A stretch of DNA of 64,000 nt from Synechococcus sp. CS-1325 (GTDB lineage Bacteria > Cyanobacteriota > Cyanobacteriia > PCC-6307 > Cyanobiaceae), in NCBI GenBank assembly GCA_025128135.1, contig JAHLYW010000030.1, positions 62,001 through 126,000 of the forward strand, written 5' to 3'. Shown here piece by piece: positions 27,344-41,679 of the stretch. Within the stretch, counting starts at the first letter, position 1; each line of letters opens with the position of its first letter. The notes below the pieces were generated by a model. That model worked only from the letters and a program-made list of their open reading frames with translations, had not been told where the DNA came from and made no database searches. The translations under genes were made by a program, and so were the position numbers.

Positions 27344-28265
27344 AGCCCGGATCAGCGTGCTCGACCAACTCGATCAACTGGAGGAGATCGTGCTGGAGGG
27401 CAGCCGCATTCCGTTCAGCGGGGGCCGACTGGTCAATGAGCAGGATGCCATCGAAGTGCTCGATGCGGTGCGGGAGGCCCTTCCCGGTGAGCTGGAGCAG
27501 GCCAGAGACCTGCTCGCCCAGAGGGAGAGTTTCATCGCCAAGACCCAGCAGCAGGCCGAGGAGATTCTCGCCCAGGCCAGGCGAGAGCGGGAACAGCTGA
27601 TCAACTCCGTGTCGATCCGCCAGGAAGCGGAGCGCCAGGTGGGCGAGCTGCGCGAGCAGGCCCGGCAGCAGTGTGAGCAGATGATGCTCACCGCCCGGCA
27701 GCAGGTGGCCCAGGCGGAGCAGGAACACCAGTCACGGCTGGCCCAGATGGAGCAGCAATTCAGTGCCAGGCGCCAACAGCTGGAGCAGGAGGCCATGCAG
27801 CGCCGGCAGCAACTCGACCAGGAGTCCGCGGAGCTGAAGCGGCAGCTCGGTGAGCAGCATGAACGCGGCCGCCAGCAGAGTCTCCAGGAGCTGGAGCAGA
27901 TTCGCCAGGAGGGTCTGCGCATCCAGAGGGAGAGCCAGGCCGAAGCGGAGCGGCTGCACAACGATGCCCTGCAGTTCCTTCAGCAGACCCAGCAGCAATG
28001 CGAGGCCCTGATCAGCCGCAGCCGGCAGGAGTCGGGCGCCGTTCAGGACGGCGCCAACCACTACGCCGAGCAGGTGCTCGGGGAACTGGAAACCCGCCTC
28101 GGCGAACTCAGCAAAGTGGTGCTGGCCGGTCGCCGGGAACTGGGCCGGCTTCAGATCAGCGATGCACCTGGAACCGACAGCGCTGGCAGCGGGCGCGGCG
28201 AAGCGCCGATGAGCCGGGCCCGCCGGGCGGCGTCCCGACTCAAGCAGGTGGCTGGCAGAGGCTGA
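27336..28265 (+). CDS. Long coiled-coil protein, DivIVA/ATP-synthase-b-like
   Basis: A 309-aa soluble protein that is almost entirely Gln/Glu/Arg-rich coiled coil from residue ~55 to ~280. The N-terminal ~50 residues ([45 protein letters not shown]) are more conserved in type and look like a short globular or helical-hairpin cap. Database labels for such cyanobacterial proteins vary between DivIVA-like and ATP synthase b-like. The function is unknown; cell shape, division or scaffold roles are possible. The ATG overlaps the coaD stop, so translation is probably coupled. The 3' end overlaps dacB (convergent) by 26 bp. Confidence 0.75.
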   Translation: MAEARISVLDQLDQLEEIVLEGSRIPFSGGRLVNEQDAIEVLDAVREALPGELEQARDLLAQRESFIAKTQQQAEEILAQARREREQLINSVSIRQEAERQVGELREQARQQCEQMMLTARQQVAQAEQEHQSRLAQMEQQFSARRQQLEQEAMQRRQQLDQESAELKRQLGEQHERGRQQSLQELEQIRQEGLRIQRESQAEAERLHNDALQFLQQTQQQCEALISRSRQESGAVQDGANHYAEQVLGELETRLGELSKVVLAGRRELGRLQISDAPGTDSAGSGRGEAPMSRARRAASRLKQVAGRG

Positions 28266-29511
28266 CGATCTGCACCTGACGCAGCACCTCTCCGATCGTG
28301 GTGTTCGGCGACCCTGCCCCGTTCGAAATCAGGCTCACGTAACGGGGACCATCGCTGGTTTCCAGAATTCCACTGATGCTGCGCACGCCGGTGAGAGTGC
28401 CGGTCTTGGCATGGAGACGGCCATCGAGGCTGGTGCCCTTGTAGAGGTTGCGCAAGGTTCCACGCTTGCCCGCCACCGACATCGAAGCCAGGTAGTTGGT
28501 GGCATAGGGATGGGCTGCCATGCGCAGCAGCAGGCCCGCCAGGAAGCGGCTGGTGAGCCGATTGGAGCGGTCGAGGCCGCTGCCATCCATCAGCACAACA
28601 CCCTGCATCGGCAGACCCTGCTGGCTCAGCCACTGGAGGCCGGCTCCGCGGCTTGTGGAGAGATTCCAGCTGCCAGCCGCCTGACGCAACAGGACCTCGG
28701 CGGTGAAGTTGTGGCTCTCCGAGTTGGCCAGGCTGAGCAGATTGTGCATCGGCGCCGAAGGCTCCTCATGGAGCAGGAGGGCTCCCTGGGGCAGGGGCGA
28801 CTGGGCCGAGACAACCACGAGCTTGCTGGGATCGCCTCCCTGGCGGCTGAGTTCCCGTCCAAGCAGCCGCTGCAAGCGCCCAGGTGGATTGGCCACCGCC
28901 ATCTCGATCGCATTGCTGGTGACGGCCAATCGGGTGATCGGAGCCCCATAGGCTTCGGAGCGATCCCCCGGGTGCCAACCCGATGGCCACCAGGCCTGGG
29001 CGGGTTCTTCAGCCAGCTCAAGCCTGACCAGGCTGGACGGTTGACCTGGACCACCCCCTGATCCAAGGGCCAGCTTGGCGAAACGCTGCAGCTGGGGCAG
29101 GGCCAGATCAGGATCCCCTTCGCCGGTGAGCCGCAGGGTGCCATCCGGCAGGCGCCAGAGCTTCGTCCTGAGGCGGTAGTCGGGGCCAAGCCGATCGAGG
29201 GCGAAAGCGGTGCTGATCAGCTTCTGATTCGAAGCAGGCACCCGCGGCCGCAAGCCATTGATGTCGGCCAGCAGGCGGCCGTCGCCATCGGCGATCGAGA
29301 CGCTCCATACCCCGGCAGCACCGCCAAGGATTCGCGCCACCCTGGATTGCAGGGCGGGACAGCTGACCTGTCCCTGCAGCTGGGGCAGGCCGATCCGCGG
29401 CGGTGCGGTGGGCAGGCTGGCGACAGGCATCGCCAGCAGGGATCCGGTGGGCAGCAGGCCCAGCGAGAGGCCCAGGGCGAGGCTGATGCTGCGGTCGGTG
29501 AAGCAGGTCAT
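28240..29511 (-). CDS. dacB: D-alanyl-D-alanine carboxypeptidase/endopeptidase (PBP4 type)
   Basis: Periplasmic class C penicillin-binding protein (423 aa) that trims or cuts peptidoglycan cross-links. An N-terminal signal peptide (ISLALGLSLGLLPTGSLLA) is followed by the three active-site motifs: SxxK as ASNQKLI, SxN within SESHNFTAEVL, and KTG as HAKTGTLTGV. The PBP4 insert lies between the first two motifs. The open frame to 29793 is an artefact; Met at 29511 starts right after the DUF4330 stop (1-bp gap), so the two genes form a unit. Confidence 0.92.
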   Translation of the reverse strand: MTCFTDRSISLALGLSLGLLPTGSLLAMPVASLPTAPPRIGLPQLQGQVSCPALQSRVARILGGAAGVWSVSIADGDGRLLADINGLRPRVPASNQKLISTAFALDRLGPDYRLRTKLWRLPDGTLRLTGEGDPDLALPQLQRFAKLALGSGGGPGQPSSLVRLELAEEPAQAWWPSGWHPGDRSEAYGAPITRLAVTSNAIEMAVANPPGRLQRLLGRELSRQGGDPSKLVVVSAQSPLPQGALLLHEEPSAPMHNLLSLANSESHNFTAEVLLRQAAGSWNLSTSRGAGLQWLSQQGLPMQGVVLMDGSGLDRSNRLTSRFLAGLLLRMAAHPYATNYLASMSVAGKRGTLRNLYKGTSLDGRLHAKTGTLTGVRSISGILETSDGPRYVSLISNGAGSPNTTIGEVLRQVQIVSLCQPPA

Positions 29512-29512
29512 C

Positions 29513-30040
29513 TCAGGACTTCTCCAGACGCAGGGCAGTGACGGTGCCGCCGAAGCGGTATTGGGCGCCTTCCAGTTCCACCGGCGCACCGATCTTGAGG
29601 TTCTGATTGCCGAACACAACGCCGCCGCCGGTCTTGCGTCCCTGTCCCTCAAGGACAAAACGGGCATCCAGGGTGCCGAAGACCGCCTGGTTCGGATCGA
29701 CGGCGGTGACAACACTGCCGTTGGGTTGAACCGCCACCAGGCGGCGTTGCAGGGGCAGGAGCTCGCTGATCTTGACCGTGCCGTGCGGCTCATTGCGGAT
29801 CACGATGCTCACCTTGCCTTCAGCGCGGGCTGCCGCGATCAGGGCAGCCGGATCGGCAACGGAGGCGCCGCGCACATCGACCGTGACCAGAACCGGTTGC
29901 ATCGCCCCGGTGGCCTGGGCGATCGCCCCGCTCAGCTTCGGGCTCCAGATCACACCGCCAAGGGCAAGCACGACGGCGACGGCTGCGCCGAGATCGATCA
30001 GGCTCCAGCTCCGTTGGGACGGGGTGGGCTCAGGGGCCAT
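29513..30040 (-). CDS. DUF4330 family protein
   Basis: A 175-aa protein with one N-terminal membrane helix (SLIDLGAAVAVVLALGGVIWSP) and a small beta-rich domain. The domain has VLVTVDVRGASVADPAALIAAA and a C-terminal YRFGGTVTALRLE. This is the DUF4330 pattern found in cyanobacteria and some Gram-positives; its function is unknown. The start at 30040 was preferred over 30115 because it sits directly before the membrane segment. It is immediately upstream of dacB, which suggests a cell-envelope role. Confidence 0.78.
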   Translation of the reverse strand: MAPEPTPSQRSWSLIDLGAAVAVVLALGGVIWSPKLSGAIAQATGAMQPVLVTVDVRGASVADPAALIAAARAEGKVSIVIRNEPHGTVKISELLPLQRRLVAVQPNGSVVTAVDPNQAVFGTLDARFVLEGQGRKTGGGVVFGNQNLKIGAPVELEGAQYRFGGTVTALRLEKS

Positions 30041-30136
30041 CAGATTTCTCCAGACACGCAAGCTTAAGGAGCGAATCCAGGCTCCACCACCCCTTGCCAG
30101 CGAACACGGAAGCAACGGGAGTCTGCGGATCTGCCC

Positions 30137-30835
30137 TCAGTTGCTGAGGCTGTCGAGGAAGCGATCAAGCGCCTGCAGGCCATCAGCCACGGAAGGAGCC
30201 TGATCAGGGTTCAGGGCCAGGGCCTGTTGCTCGGCATCCGGTTTCTGCTCGAAGCTGGCCACGGGCCGGTAGCCATCGGCATCACGGCGGTAGAGGGTCC
30301 AGGGCTCCGGAAAGCATCGCAACAGGGCCGCCTCAGCCAGGGGAATCAGGGCGTAGGCGCAACTCCAGGTGGCCAGAAAGCCCTTCCGCCGCTGCCGGGC
30401 CACGCTGCCGATCCCCACTGCGGCATCCTCGAGATTGCCGTTCAGCATCAGCATCGGCCCGGCATGGGCCTTGTGGATGCGTTCCACCTGTTCGTAATCA
30501 CTCAGCCCCGGCGCCACCAGGAGCAACGGCAGCGCGGCTGAGCTTTCACCAGGCTCGGCCTGAAGGCGCAGCTGATCGCCCAGGCTGGCGATGCCTGGGG
30601 CCAGGTCTGGGGCATCCCGCTTGGCCAGGGCGGTGGCCCCCGCATCCGGGAAAAGCAGCCGTGGCTCCAGCCCCTTCTCCTTCAGCGATGTGGCCAGGCG
30701 CAAGGCCAGGGGCAGGATCTTGAGGCCCTCGAAACGGAACTCCGCGGTCCAGCGACCGGTGGGCCTGGCGCCCAGCGCCGCCTGAAGGGATGCCACGGCC
30801 TGGGCTTCGGCGCTGCGCAGATCGGAAGGGAGCAC
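30137..30835 (-). CDS. DUF1995 family protein
   Basis: A 232-aa soluble protein of a family shared by cyanobacteria and chloroplasts. Recognisable segments are RWTAEFRFEGLKILPLALRLA, LLFPDAGATALAKRD, and FLATWSCAYALIPLAEAALLRCFPEPWTLYRR near the C-terminus. The biochemical role is unknown. It lies 47 bp downstream of the cysteine desulfurase on the same strand and ~96 bp upstream of the DUF4330 gene. Confidence 0.82.
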   Translation of the reverse strand: MLPSDLRSAEAQAVASLQAALGARPTGRWTAEFRFEGLKILPLALRLATSLKEKGLEPRLLFPDAGATALAKRDAPDLAPGIASLGDQLRLQAEPGESSAALPLLLVAPGLSDYEQVERIHKAHAGPMLMLNGNLEDAAVGIGSVARQRRKGFLATWSCAYALIPLAEAALLRCFPEPWTLYRRDADGYRPVASFEQKPDAEQQALALNPDQAPSVADGLQALDRFLDSLSN

Positions 30836-30882
30836 GCCAGTGGTGAAGCCAGAAAGCAGACCCTACCGGGTGCACCCACCAG

Positions 30883-32079
30883 TCAATCCGTGCTCCGGTC
30901 GGAGCGCCGCTCAGCCGCCACCTCCGCCTGGGCAGCGGCAAGAGCCTGGGGAACCCCAGCCAGATCCGAACCACGGAGCCAGGGGCCGAGGCTGATCCGC
31001 AGGCCGGAAGCCGCCGCCGCCGGCGCCAGGCCCATCGCGGCCAGCACCGGACTGGCGCCGGCCTGACCCTGATGACAGGCCGTGCCACTGCTGACCGCAA
31101 ATCCCTGGCGCCAGAGAGCCTGAACAAGGCGCCGGCCGGGCAGCGGCTGACCGGCGCCGTCATCCACCAGCAGGCTGAGGTGGTGGGGCAACCGGTGACG
31201 GGGACAGCCGCTGATCGCAACTCCGGGGATCCGCTGCAGGGCACGGCCCAGCTGCTCCCGCTGAATCTGGAGGGGATCGAGGCCGCCGTTCTCGAGCAGC
31301 CGCCGCTGGCAGAGCGCCAGGGCTTCCGCCAAGCCCGCCGCCAGCACCACCGATTCCGTGCCTGCCCTCAGACCGCCCTCCTGACCACCCCCCTGCAGCA
31401 GGGGCTGGAGGGACAGGTCGCGCCTGGCAAGCAGAACGCCGATACCGCGGGGGCCCTGCAGCTTGTGGGCCGTGAAACTGAGCAGATCCACGGGCAGGGC
31501 CGAAAAATCGATCAGCTGATGCCCAACCACCTGAACCGCATCGGTGTGGAAAATCACTCCGGCCTGCCTGCACAGCGAGCCGATCCGCTCGATCGGCTGC
31601 AGGGTGCCCACTTCGCTCTGGCCCCAGATCACCGATACCAGGCGGGTGGGGGGCTTCAGCAGGGCTTCGAGAGCTTCGATTTTCACCCTGCCGACGACAT
31701 CAACAGGACAGGGGACCACCGTCCATCCCTGCCGAACCAGGCTGTGGGCAGCGGCGTCGACAGCCGGATGCTCGACCGCCGAAATCACCAGCCGCCCTGG
31801 AGCCAGGCCGGCTGCCGCACCGGCGAGGGCGAGATGGGCCGCTTCGGTGCCACCGGAGCAGAACACCACCTGATCGTCGTGGGCCGAGAGGCTGGAGGCG
31901 ATCGCCTGCCGGCTGCGCTCGAGGAGATCGGCCGCCGCCAGGCCGTAGCCATGCAGGCTGGACGGGTTCGCCCAGGCGGTGGCCTGGGCCGCCGCCATCA
32001 CCTCCAGCACCGACGCGGCCGGCGGCGAGCTGGCGCAGGCGTCGAGATAGATCGAGCCTTCAGGCCCCGGAAGGGTCAT
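30883..32079 (-). CDS. Cysteine desulfurase (NifS/IscS-like)
   Basis: PLP-dependent class V aminotransferase fold (398 aa) that takes sulfur from cysteine as an enzyme persulfide. The Schiff-base Lys206 is in SFTAHKLQGPRGIGVL, and the His/Asp that stack on and bind PLP are in VEHPAV and FHTDAVQVVG. The persulfide Cys334 is in SSGTACHQGQAGASPVL. Starts SIYLDACASSPPA as in NifS/IscS. The ATG at 32079 overlaps the 3' end of dapF by 20 bp, so the two are translated from one message. It may supply sulfur to Fe-S, tRNA or cofactor pathways; which one is unknown. Confidence 0.9.
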   Translation of the reverse strand: MTLPGPEGSIYLDACASSPPAASVLEVMAAAQATAWANPSSLHGYGLAAADLLERSRQAIASSLSAHDDQVVFCSGGTEAAHLALAGAAAGLAPGRLVISAVEHPAVDAAAHSLVRQGWTVVPCPVDVVGRVKIEALEALLKPPTRLVSVIWGQSEVGTLQPIERIGSLCRQAGVIFHTDAVQVVGHQLIDFSALPVDLLSFTAHKLQGPRGIGVLLARRDLSLQPLLQGGGQEGGLRAGTESVVLAAGLAEALALCQRRLLENGGLDPLQIQREQLGRALQRIPGVAISGCPRHRLPHHLSLLVDDGAGQPLPGRRLVQALWRQGFAVSSGTACHQGQAGASPVLAAMGLAPAAAASGLRISLGPWLRGSDLAGVPQALAAAQAEVAAERRSDRSTD

Positions 32080-33181
32080 CACGCTCCTGTCGGGCCCGGC
32101 TGCGGTTCTCGATCGATCCCATCGCCAGGGCGACCAGATCATCAAGAGAGCGGCTGCTGAGCAGGGCTGTCACCCGGGCCCGGGCCTCGGCACTGGGACA
32201 ATCCTCCGGGCGAATGCAGCCCTGGACGCAGACAACCGAGCAATCCAGTGCTGGCGGTGACGGCGCCGGGGGCTGGCTCTCCGCTGTGGACGTTGCCTTC
32301 GAAGCTGTTGCAGGTGTCGAATCCAGCAGCCGGGGAGCCAGCACACCGTCGAAAACCGGTTCGGCTGGACCGTCCATGAACACGTGGGAACTGAGTGGAT
32401 CCCAGTGGATCCGCAGGCTGCCTCCGGGCAGATCGATGCGGGCATCCGGCCCGCACAGACCGAGGCGGTGGCAGGCCACCAGCACCGCACAGGCGCCGGT
32501 GCCGCAGGCCAGGGTGGGACCTGCCCCCCGCTCCCAGACCTTCATCAGCAGATGATCCGGGGCCAGCACTTCAACAAAATGGACGTTGGTGCGCGCCGGG
32601 AAGGCGGGATCCACTTCCAGCAGTGGGCCGAACCGTTCCAGTTCCACGTCCTCGATCGAGGCCACCGGAATGACCAGATGGGGGTTGCCCATGCCCACCG
32701 CCGCCACGGCGAAACGGACCCCATCCGCTTCGAGTTCTCCCTGGGGCAGGCCGGCGGGACCGGGGTCCAGGGTGGTGGGCACCGCGCCCGGTTCAAGCAG
32801 GGGCTCCCCCATGTCCACCTGAACCTCTCCAGCCTGGAGCAACTGGGGAACGATCCGGCCCGCCAGGGTTTCCACCTGCCAGCGACGGCCGTCGCCATCG
32901 CCGTCGCTGTCGGCCAGGAAGCGGGCCAGACAGCGGATGCCGTTGCCACACATTTCCGCCTCACTGCCATCGGCGTTGAAGATCCGCATGCGCAACTCCC
33001 CCCCGGCTTCCGGCGGCAGGGCAAGAATCACGCCATCGGCGCCGATACCGAAGCGCCGGTCACAGAGCCGACGCACCATGCCGGGATTCAGTCCGCAGGC
33101 GTCATCGACGGCGGTTCCATCACGGCCATCGAGCAACAGAAAATCGTTGCCAAGACCCTGGTACTTGCTGAAGGCCAGCAT
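32060..33181 (-). CDS. dapF: Diaminopimelate epimerase with a Cys-rich C-terminal extension
   Basis: Converts LL- to meso-diaminopimelate for lysine and peptidoglycan. The core (residues 1-281) is canonical: MLAFSKYQGLGNDFLLLDG, catalytic Cys78 in AEMCGNGIRCLARF and Cys226 in TLACGTGACAVL, ending GPAEPVFDGVL. The frame then continues another 92 residues: a Thr/Ala/Pro-rich linker followed by Cys-x3-Cys-x3-Cys-x5-Cys and a helical tail (SLDDLVALAMGSIENRS). No ATG, GTG or TTG lies in frame where a separate gene could start, so it reads as a fusion. The cysteine desulfurase follows with a 20-bp overlap. Confidence 0.9.
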   Translation of the reverse strand: MLAFSKYQGLGNDFLLLDGRDGTAVDDACGLNPGMVRRLCDRRFGIGADGVILALPPEAGGELRMRIFNADGSEAEMCGNGIRCLARFLADSDGDGDGRRWQVETLAGRIVPQLLQAGEVQVDMGEPLLEPGAVPTTLDPGPAGLPQGELEADGVRFAVAAVGMGNPHLVIPVASIEDVELERFGPLLEVDPAFPARTNVHFVEVLAPDHLLMKVWERGAGPTLACGTGACAVLVACHRLGLCGPDARIDLPGGSLRIHWDPLSSHVFMDGPAEPVFDGVLAPRLLDSTPATASKATSTAESQPPAPSPPALDCSVVCVQGCIRPEDCPSAEARARVTALLSSRSLDDLVALAMGSIENRSRARQERDDPSGA

Positions 33182-33212
33182 CGTGTTCGCCGCATCCACA
33201 TACGCTGATCCT

Positions 33213-33434
33213 ATGGAGAGCTCCAGCATCGATCCCAGTCTTCCCGGAGTGCGGCAGCTTCAGAGCTGGATTCGTGAAGCCACGCCCCTGCACATCCAGC
33301 TGATCGATGGCACCCGCCTGGGGGGCTCCCTCCACTGGCAGGACCCTGAATTCCTCGCCCTTCAGCCTGAGCCGAACACGCCGGTGATCCTGCTGGGCCG
33401 CAAGGCGATCGCCGTGATCCGCTCCCTGGCCTGA
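33213..33434 (+). CDS. hfq: Cyanobacterial Hfq (Sm-like protein)
   Basis: A 73-aa Sm-fold protein. [24 protein letters not shown] followed by [16 protein letters not shown] matches the divergent cyanobacterial Hfq, in which the usual RNA-binding residues are poorly conserved and the protein acts with the pilus motor PilB1 in DNA uptake and motility (known from Synechocystis). The C-terminus ([16 protein letters not shown]) completes the second Sm motif. The start at 33213 lies 31 bp from the divergent dapF start. leuS follows after 65 bp. Confidence 0.82.
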   Translation: MESSSIDPSLPGVRQLQSWIREATPLHIQLIDGTRLGGSLHWQDPEFLALQPEPNTPVILLGRKAIAVIRSLA

Positions 33435-33499
33435 AGGCCGGATGTGACACGATCGAACGCCAGATCAAATCGCTGATTGAGGCGGCCGAGGCTCAACCC

Positions 33500-36098
<2,599 letters not shown>

Positions 36099-36115
<17 letters not shown>

Positions 36116-36950
36116 GCAGGGCCTCGGCGTGATGACGCAGATGATCCTCGATGAAGCTGGCGATGAAGAAGTAGCTGTGGTCGTAGCCCTGCTGAAGGCG
36201 CAGCCGCAGCGGGTAGCCAGCGGCGGTGGCGGCACGCTCCAGGTCCAGGGGGCGTAGTTCTCGCTCCAGAAAGCTGTCAGCGGTGCCCTGATCCACCAGC
36301 AGCGGCAGATGCTCGCTGGCCCGGGCGATCAGGCAACAGGCGTCCCACGCCTCCCAGGCGCCGCGGTCGGGGCCGAGAAAGCGGCTGAAGGCCTTCTCAC
36401 CCCAGGGGCTGGTGGCGGGGTGGGCAATCGGGGAAAAGGCGGAGACCGACAGGTAGCGGCCCGGGTTGCGCAGGGCACAGACCAGGGCGCCATGGCCCCC
36501 CATCGAGTGGCCGCTGATGCTCCGGCGCTCAGAGAGGGGCAGCTCGGCCTCGAGCAGGGTCGGCAGCTCCTCCACCACGTAGGCGTGCATGCGGTAATGG
36601 GCCGACCAGGGGAGCTCGGTGGCATCGAGATAGAATCCAGCACCCAGGCCGAAGTCCCAGTTCCCATCGGGGTCGGTGGGAATCCCGGCGCCGCGCGGGC
36701 TGGTGTCGGGGGCCACCACGGCCAGGCCCAGCTGGGCGGCCAGGCGGAAGGCTCCCGCCTTCTGCATGAAGTTCTGGTCTGTGCAGGTGAGTCCGGAGAG
36801 CCAGTAGAGGGCCGGCAGCGGGGCGGCCTCGGCCAGCTGCGGCGGCAGAAACACCGCCAGCTCCATGGGGCAGTCCAGTTGCTTCGACTGGTGACCATAC
36901 CGGCGATGGACACCGCCGAAACAGCGGTTTTCACTGAGCAGATGCAGCAC
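36099..36950 (-). CDS. fghA: S-formylglutathione hydrolase
   Basis: Serine esterase-D-type hydrolase (283 aa) that releases formate and glutathione. The alpha/beta-hydrolase nucleophile elbow is [11 protein letters not shown] and the oxyanion/substrate block [18 protein letters not shown] is characteristic. The late Asp and His of the triad are in DQGTADSF and [16 protein letters not shown]. It lies 8 bp after frmA on the same strand, completing glutathione-dependent formaldehyde oxidation. It overlaps leuS at the 3' end. Confidence 0.93.
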
Positions 36951-36958
36951 GATGGTCG

Positions 36959-39672
<2,714 letters not shown>

Positions 39673-39735
39673 CAGCCCAGGATCTCGCATCGGGATTCCG
39701 GCTGAACCTATCGGTGCTGGGCTTCGAATGAAAGC

Positions 39736-39761
39736 GACCAGGTGAGCCAGCTCACCTGGTC
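39736..39761. promoter_or_regulatory. Perfect 12-bp-arm palindrome between divergent pgi and the lysozyme-like gene
   Basis: Left arm GACCAGGTGAGC (39736-39747) is exactly complementary to GCTCACCTGGTC (39750-39761) with a 2-base centre. It lies 64 bp upstream of the preferred pgi start and 160 bp upstream of the divergent ATG at 39921. A protein-binding operator is the simplest reading; an mRNA leader hairpin for pgi is possible. No T-run is adjacent. Confidence 0.5.
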
Positions 39762-39920
39762 CTGGAATCATTGCCGGAAAACGGTGGTGATGGACAGCAC
39801 CACAAACGGCCCCCGACCTTTCCATCCCCGGAGGGCCAGGCTAAATTCAGTGAAATTTTCTTACACTTAAACCCCGTGACGCCTCGCGTCTTCTCTTTTT
39901 CATCCCCTACCAGATGGTGG

Positions 39921-40733
39921 ATGTCAAAAGGATTCATCGCGACGGTTTCCCTGGGCCTGGTCAGCCTGGTCAGCGGCACCCAGCCATTGCTCCCTGGAGA
40001 CGGTCATTTTCGGATCGATCCAGGCTTCAGCTCCACCATCAACAGTGACACCAGCGATCCGGCCGTACTCAGCACCGAAGGACAGCGCTCCAACCCGGTG
40101 GATTTCACGGCGGAGGAACTGAAGGAGCTCCAACGGCGTTTCGGGGTACACGGCCCCCAGCCGGAACTCGCCCAGCTCCTCACCCTGGGGCTCGATCAGC
40201 TCACCCCACTGAGGGCCCGTACCGTCAATCGGCTCGAGCAGCTCCAGCCGATCATCCTGCGGGAATCGCGACTCCAGGGCGTCAATCCCATGCTGGTGGC
40301 TGCCGTTCTGTTCGATGAGCTCCAGCACGCCAAACCGGGAGAAGATCTGCCGCTGGCTGTCGAGTCAGGCCTGTTCAAGACCCATGGCCCCGCCCAGTTG
40401 TCGGTGGGCGAGCTGGTTCACCAGGGCTTGTTGCGGCCGGATGCCAGCGAGGCTGAGCTCTCCGCCGCCCGTCAGCAACTGCTGGATCCTGAGCGGAATG
40501 TGGTTCTGCTGGTCGGCAAGTTCTCTCGCCTCTCCAGGGCGCTGGCGCTGCCCACCGAACGACCCCTGGATGCCAGCTCCAGCCCCCGGGATGCCAAGGC
40601 CCTGGCCACCCTCGCCTATCTCCACAATGGCAAGCTCGACTACCCGGCCCGCATTCTAAGTTATATGCAGGACCCTTCCCTGCATGCCCTGATCTATTCC
40701 ATCCGCAAGCCCATTCTCTCTCCTGTGATCTGA
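39921..40733 (+). CDS. Exported protein, possibly lysozyme-fold/DUF1402-like
   Basis: A 270-aa protein with an N-terminal signal or anchor (KGFIATVSLGLVSLVSG). The second half has the pattern of goose-lysozyme-like folds: IILRESRLQGVNPMLVAAVLFDELQHAKPGE, then THGPAQLSVGELVHQGLL, then a helical repeat ending in LATLAYLHNGKLDYPARIL. The Glu of the ESRLQG or DELQ segment could be catalytic. Assignment to DUF1402-type lytic proteins is tentative. Met at 39921 was chosen over 39771 because it starts right before the hydrophobic segment; an AT-rich stretch just upstream (39843-39870) could be its promoter. Confidence 0.55.
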   Translation: MSKGFIATVSLGLVSLVSGTQPLLPGDGHFRIDPGFSSTINSDTSDPAVLSTEGQRSNPVDFTAEELKELQRRFGVHGPQPELAQLLTLGLDQLTPLRARTVNRLEQLQPIILRESRLQGVNPMLVAAVLFDELQHAKPGEDLPLAVESGLFKTHGPAQLSVGELVHQGLLRPDASEAELSAARQQLLDPERNVVLLVGKFSRLSRALALPTERPLDASSSPRDAKALATLAYLHNGKLDYPARILSYMQDPSLHALIYSIRKPILSPVI

Positions 40734-40767
40734 ACTTTCATCGCCGGAAAAGCATCAAAGCAGGCAA

Positions 40768-41679
40768 TCAACAGAGCAGGCCGAGGGCGGCCAGCCGGAG
40801 CTGGAGTGCCTGCCAGTCAAAACTGCGGGGATCGGATCGTTCGCCACCGATGTCCACCTGGCGATGGGTGGTGATGCTGGTGGGCGGAATCTTGAAGCGG
40901 CGCATCCAGTCAGCCAGAACCACGGCCAGGGCGTCGTACTGGGCCCTGGTGTAACCACTGTGGCCTGAGTCGTTGTCCTCGCCATCGATCGGGGTTTCCA
41001 GGCTGACGTGGAGGGCGAAGTTGTTCACCGAGCCCCCCACCTTCGGATTGGTCACCACCCACTGACCATTGAAGGCCGAATTGCCGGCACCGAAGGCACG
41101 CCTGTAGGGATCGAGCGCTTCGACCACTTCGCCATCCAGACCGACCAGCATGTGGTAACTGACCTGATCCTGATCCCTTGGATGCGGGGTCAGGAATGTC
41201 TGGACGGCGGATTCCATCCCATAGACCGTTTCGTGCAGCACGACGATCCGGGGAGTGGGATCGAGCGGATTGCCGAACGCATCACCCCTGAAGCGCTCGC
41301 CGTAGTTGGTGGGGTCGATGCGAAGGCGGCGCATGCTGCCTGAAAGGCCAGCCAGCTGACGCTGCAGCGACTGGCTGAGCTGCGTGTCCGTCACAGTGCA
41401 CTGCCGACGCAGGGGACTGATCCAGGCCGCACGGACTGGTGGGGACGGAGGAGCCTGGCGGGGCGGTTCAGCAGCCGGCGGCGTGGCCGGACTCACCTGG
41501 TCCAGCAGCTGCAGCAAGGAGGGCCGTCCGGTTGAACCCTGACCGGCGGTGACATCCCGCGCCACCCAACCCAGGCCGCCGATTCCAACCAGGGCAGCCA
41601 GGCCCAGCGCAACGGATCCAGTGCGCTGAAGAGATCTGGGCTGGAGGCGCCGCCGCACCTGACGCAGCAGGTTCAACAT
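40768..41679 (-). CDS. N-acetylmuramoyl-L-alanine amidase (Amidase_2/PGRP type)
   Basis: A 303-aa zinc amidase that removes stem peptides from peptidoglycan. An N-terminal membrane segment (VALGLAALVGIGGLGWVA) is followed by a Pro-rich linker. The Amidase_2 domain has RIVVLHETVYGMESAVQTFL (zinc His), VSYHMLVGLDGEVVEALDPYRRAFGAG, and FALHVSLETP, with IPPTSITTHRQVDIGGERSDP near the end holding the last His and Asp. The 7-bp overlap with the upstream M61 peptidase gene indicates coupling. Confidence 0.87.
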   Translation of the reverse strand: MLNLLRQVRRRLQPRSLQRTGSVALGLAALVGIGGLGWVARDVTAGQGSTGRPSLLQLLDQVSPATPPAAEPPRQAPPSPPVRAAWISPLRRQCTVTDTQLSQSLQRQLAGLSGSMRRLRIDPTNYGERFRGDAFGNPLDPTPRIVVLHETVYGMESAVQTFLTPHPRDQDQVSYHMLVGLDGEVVEALDPYRRAFGAGNSAFNGQWVVTNPKVGGSVNNFALHVSLETPIDGEDNDSGHSGYTRAQYDALAVVLADWMRRFKIPPTSITTHRQVDIGGERSDPRSFDWQALQLRLAALGLLC

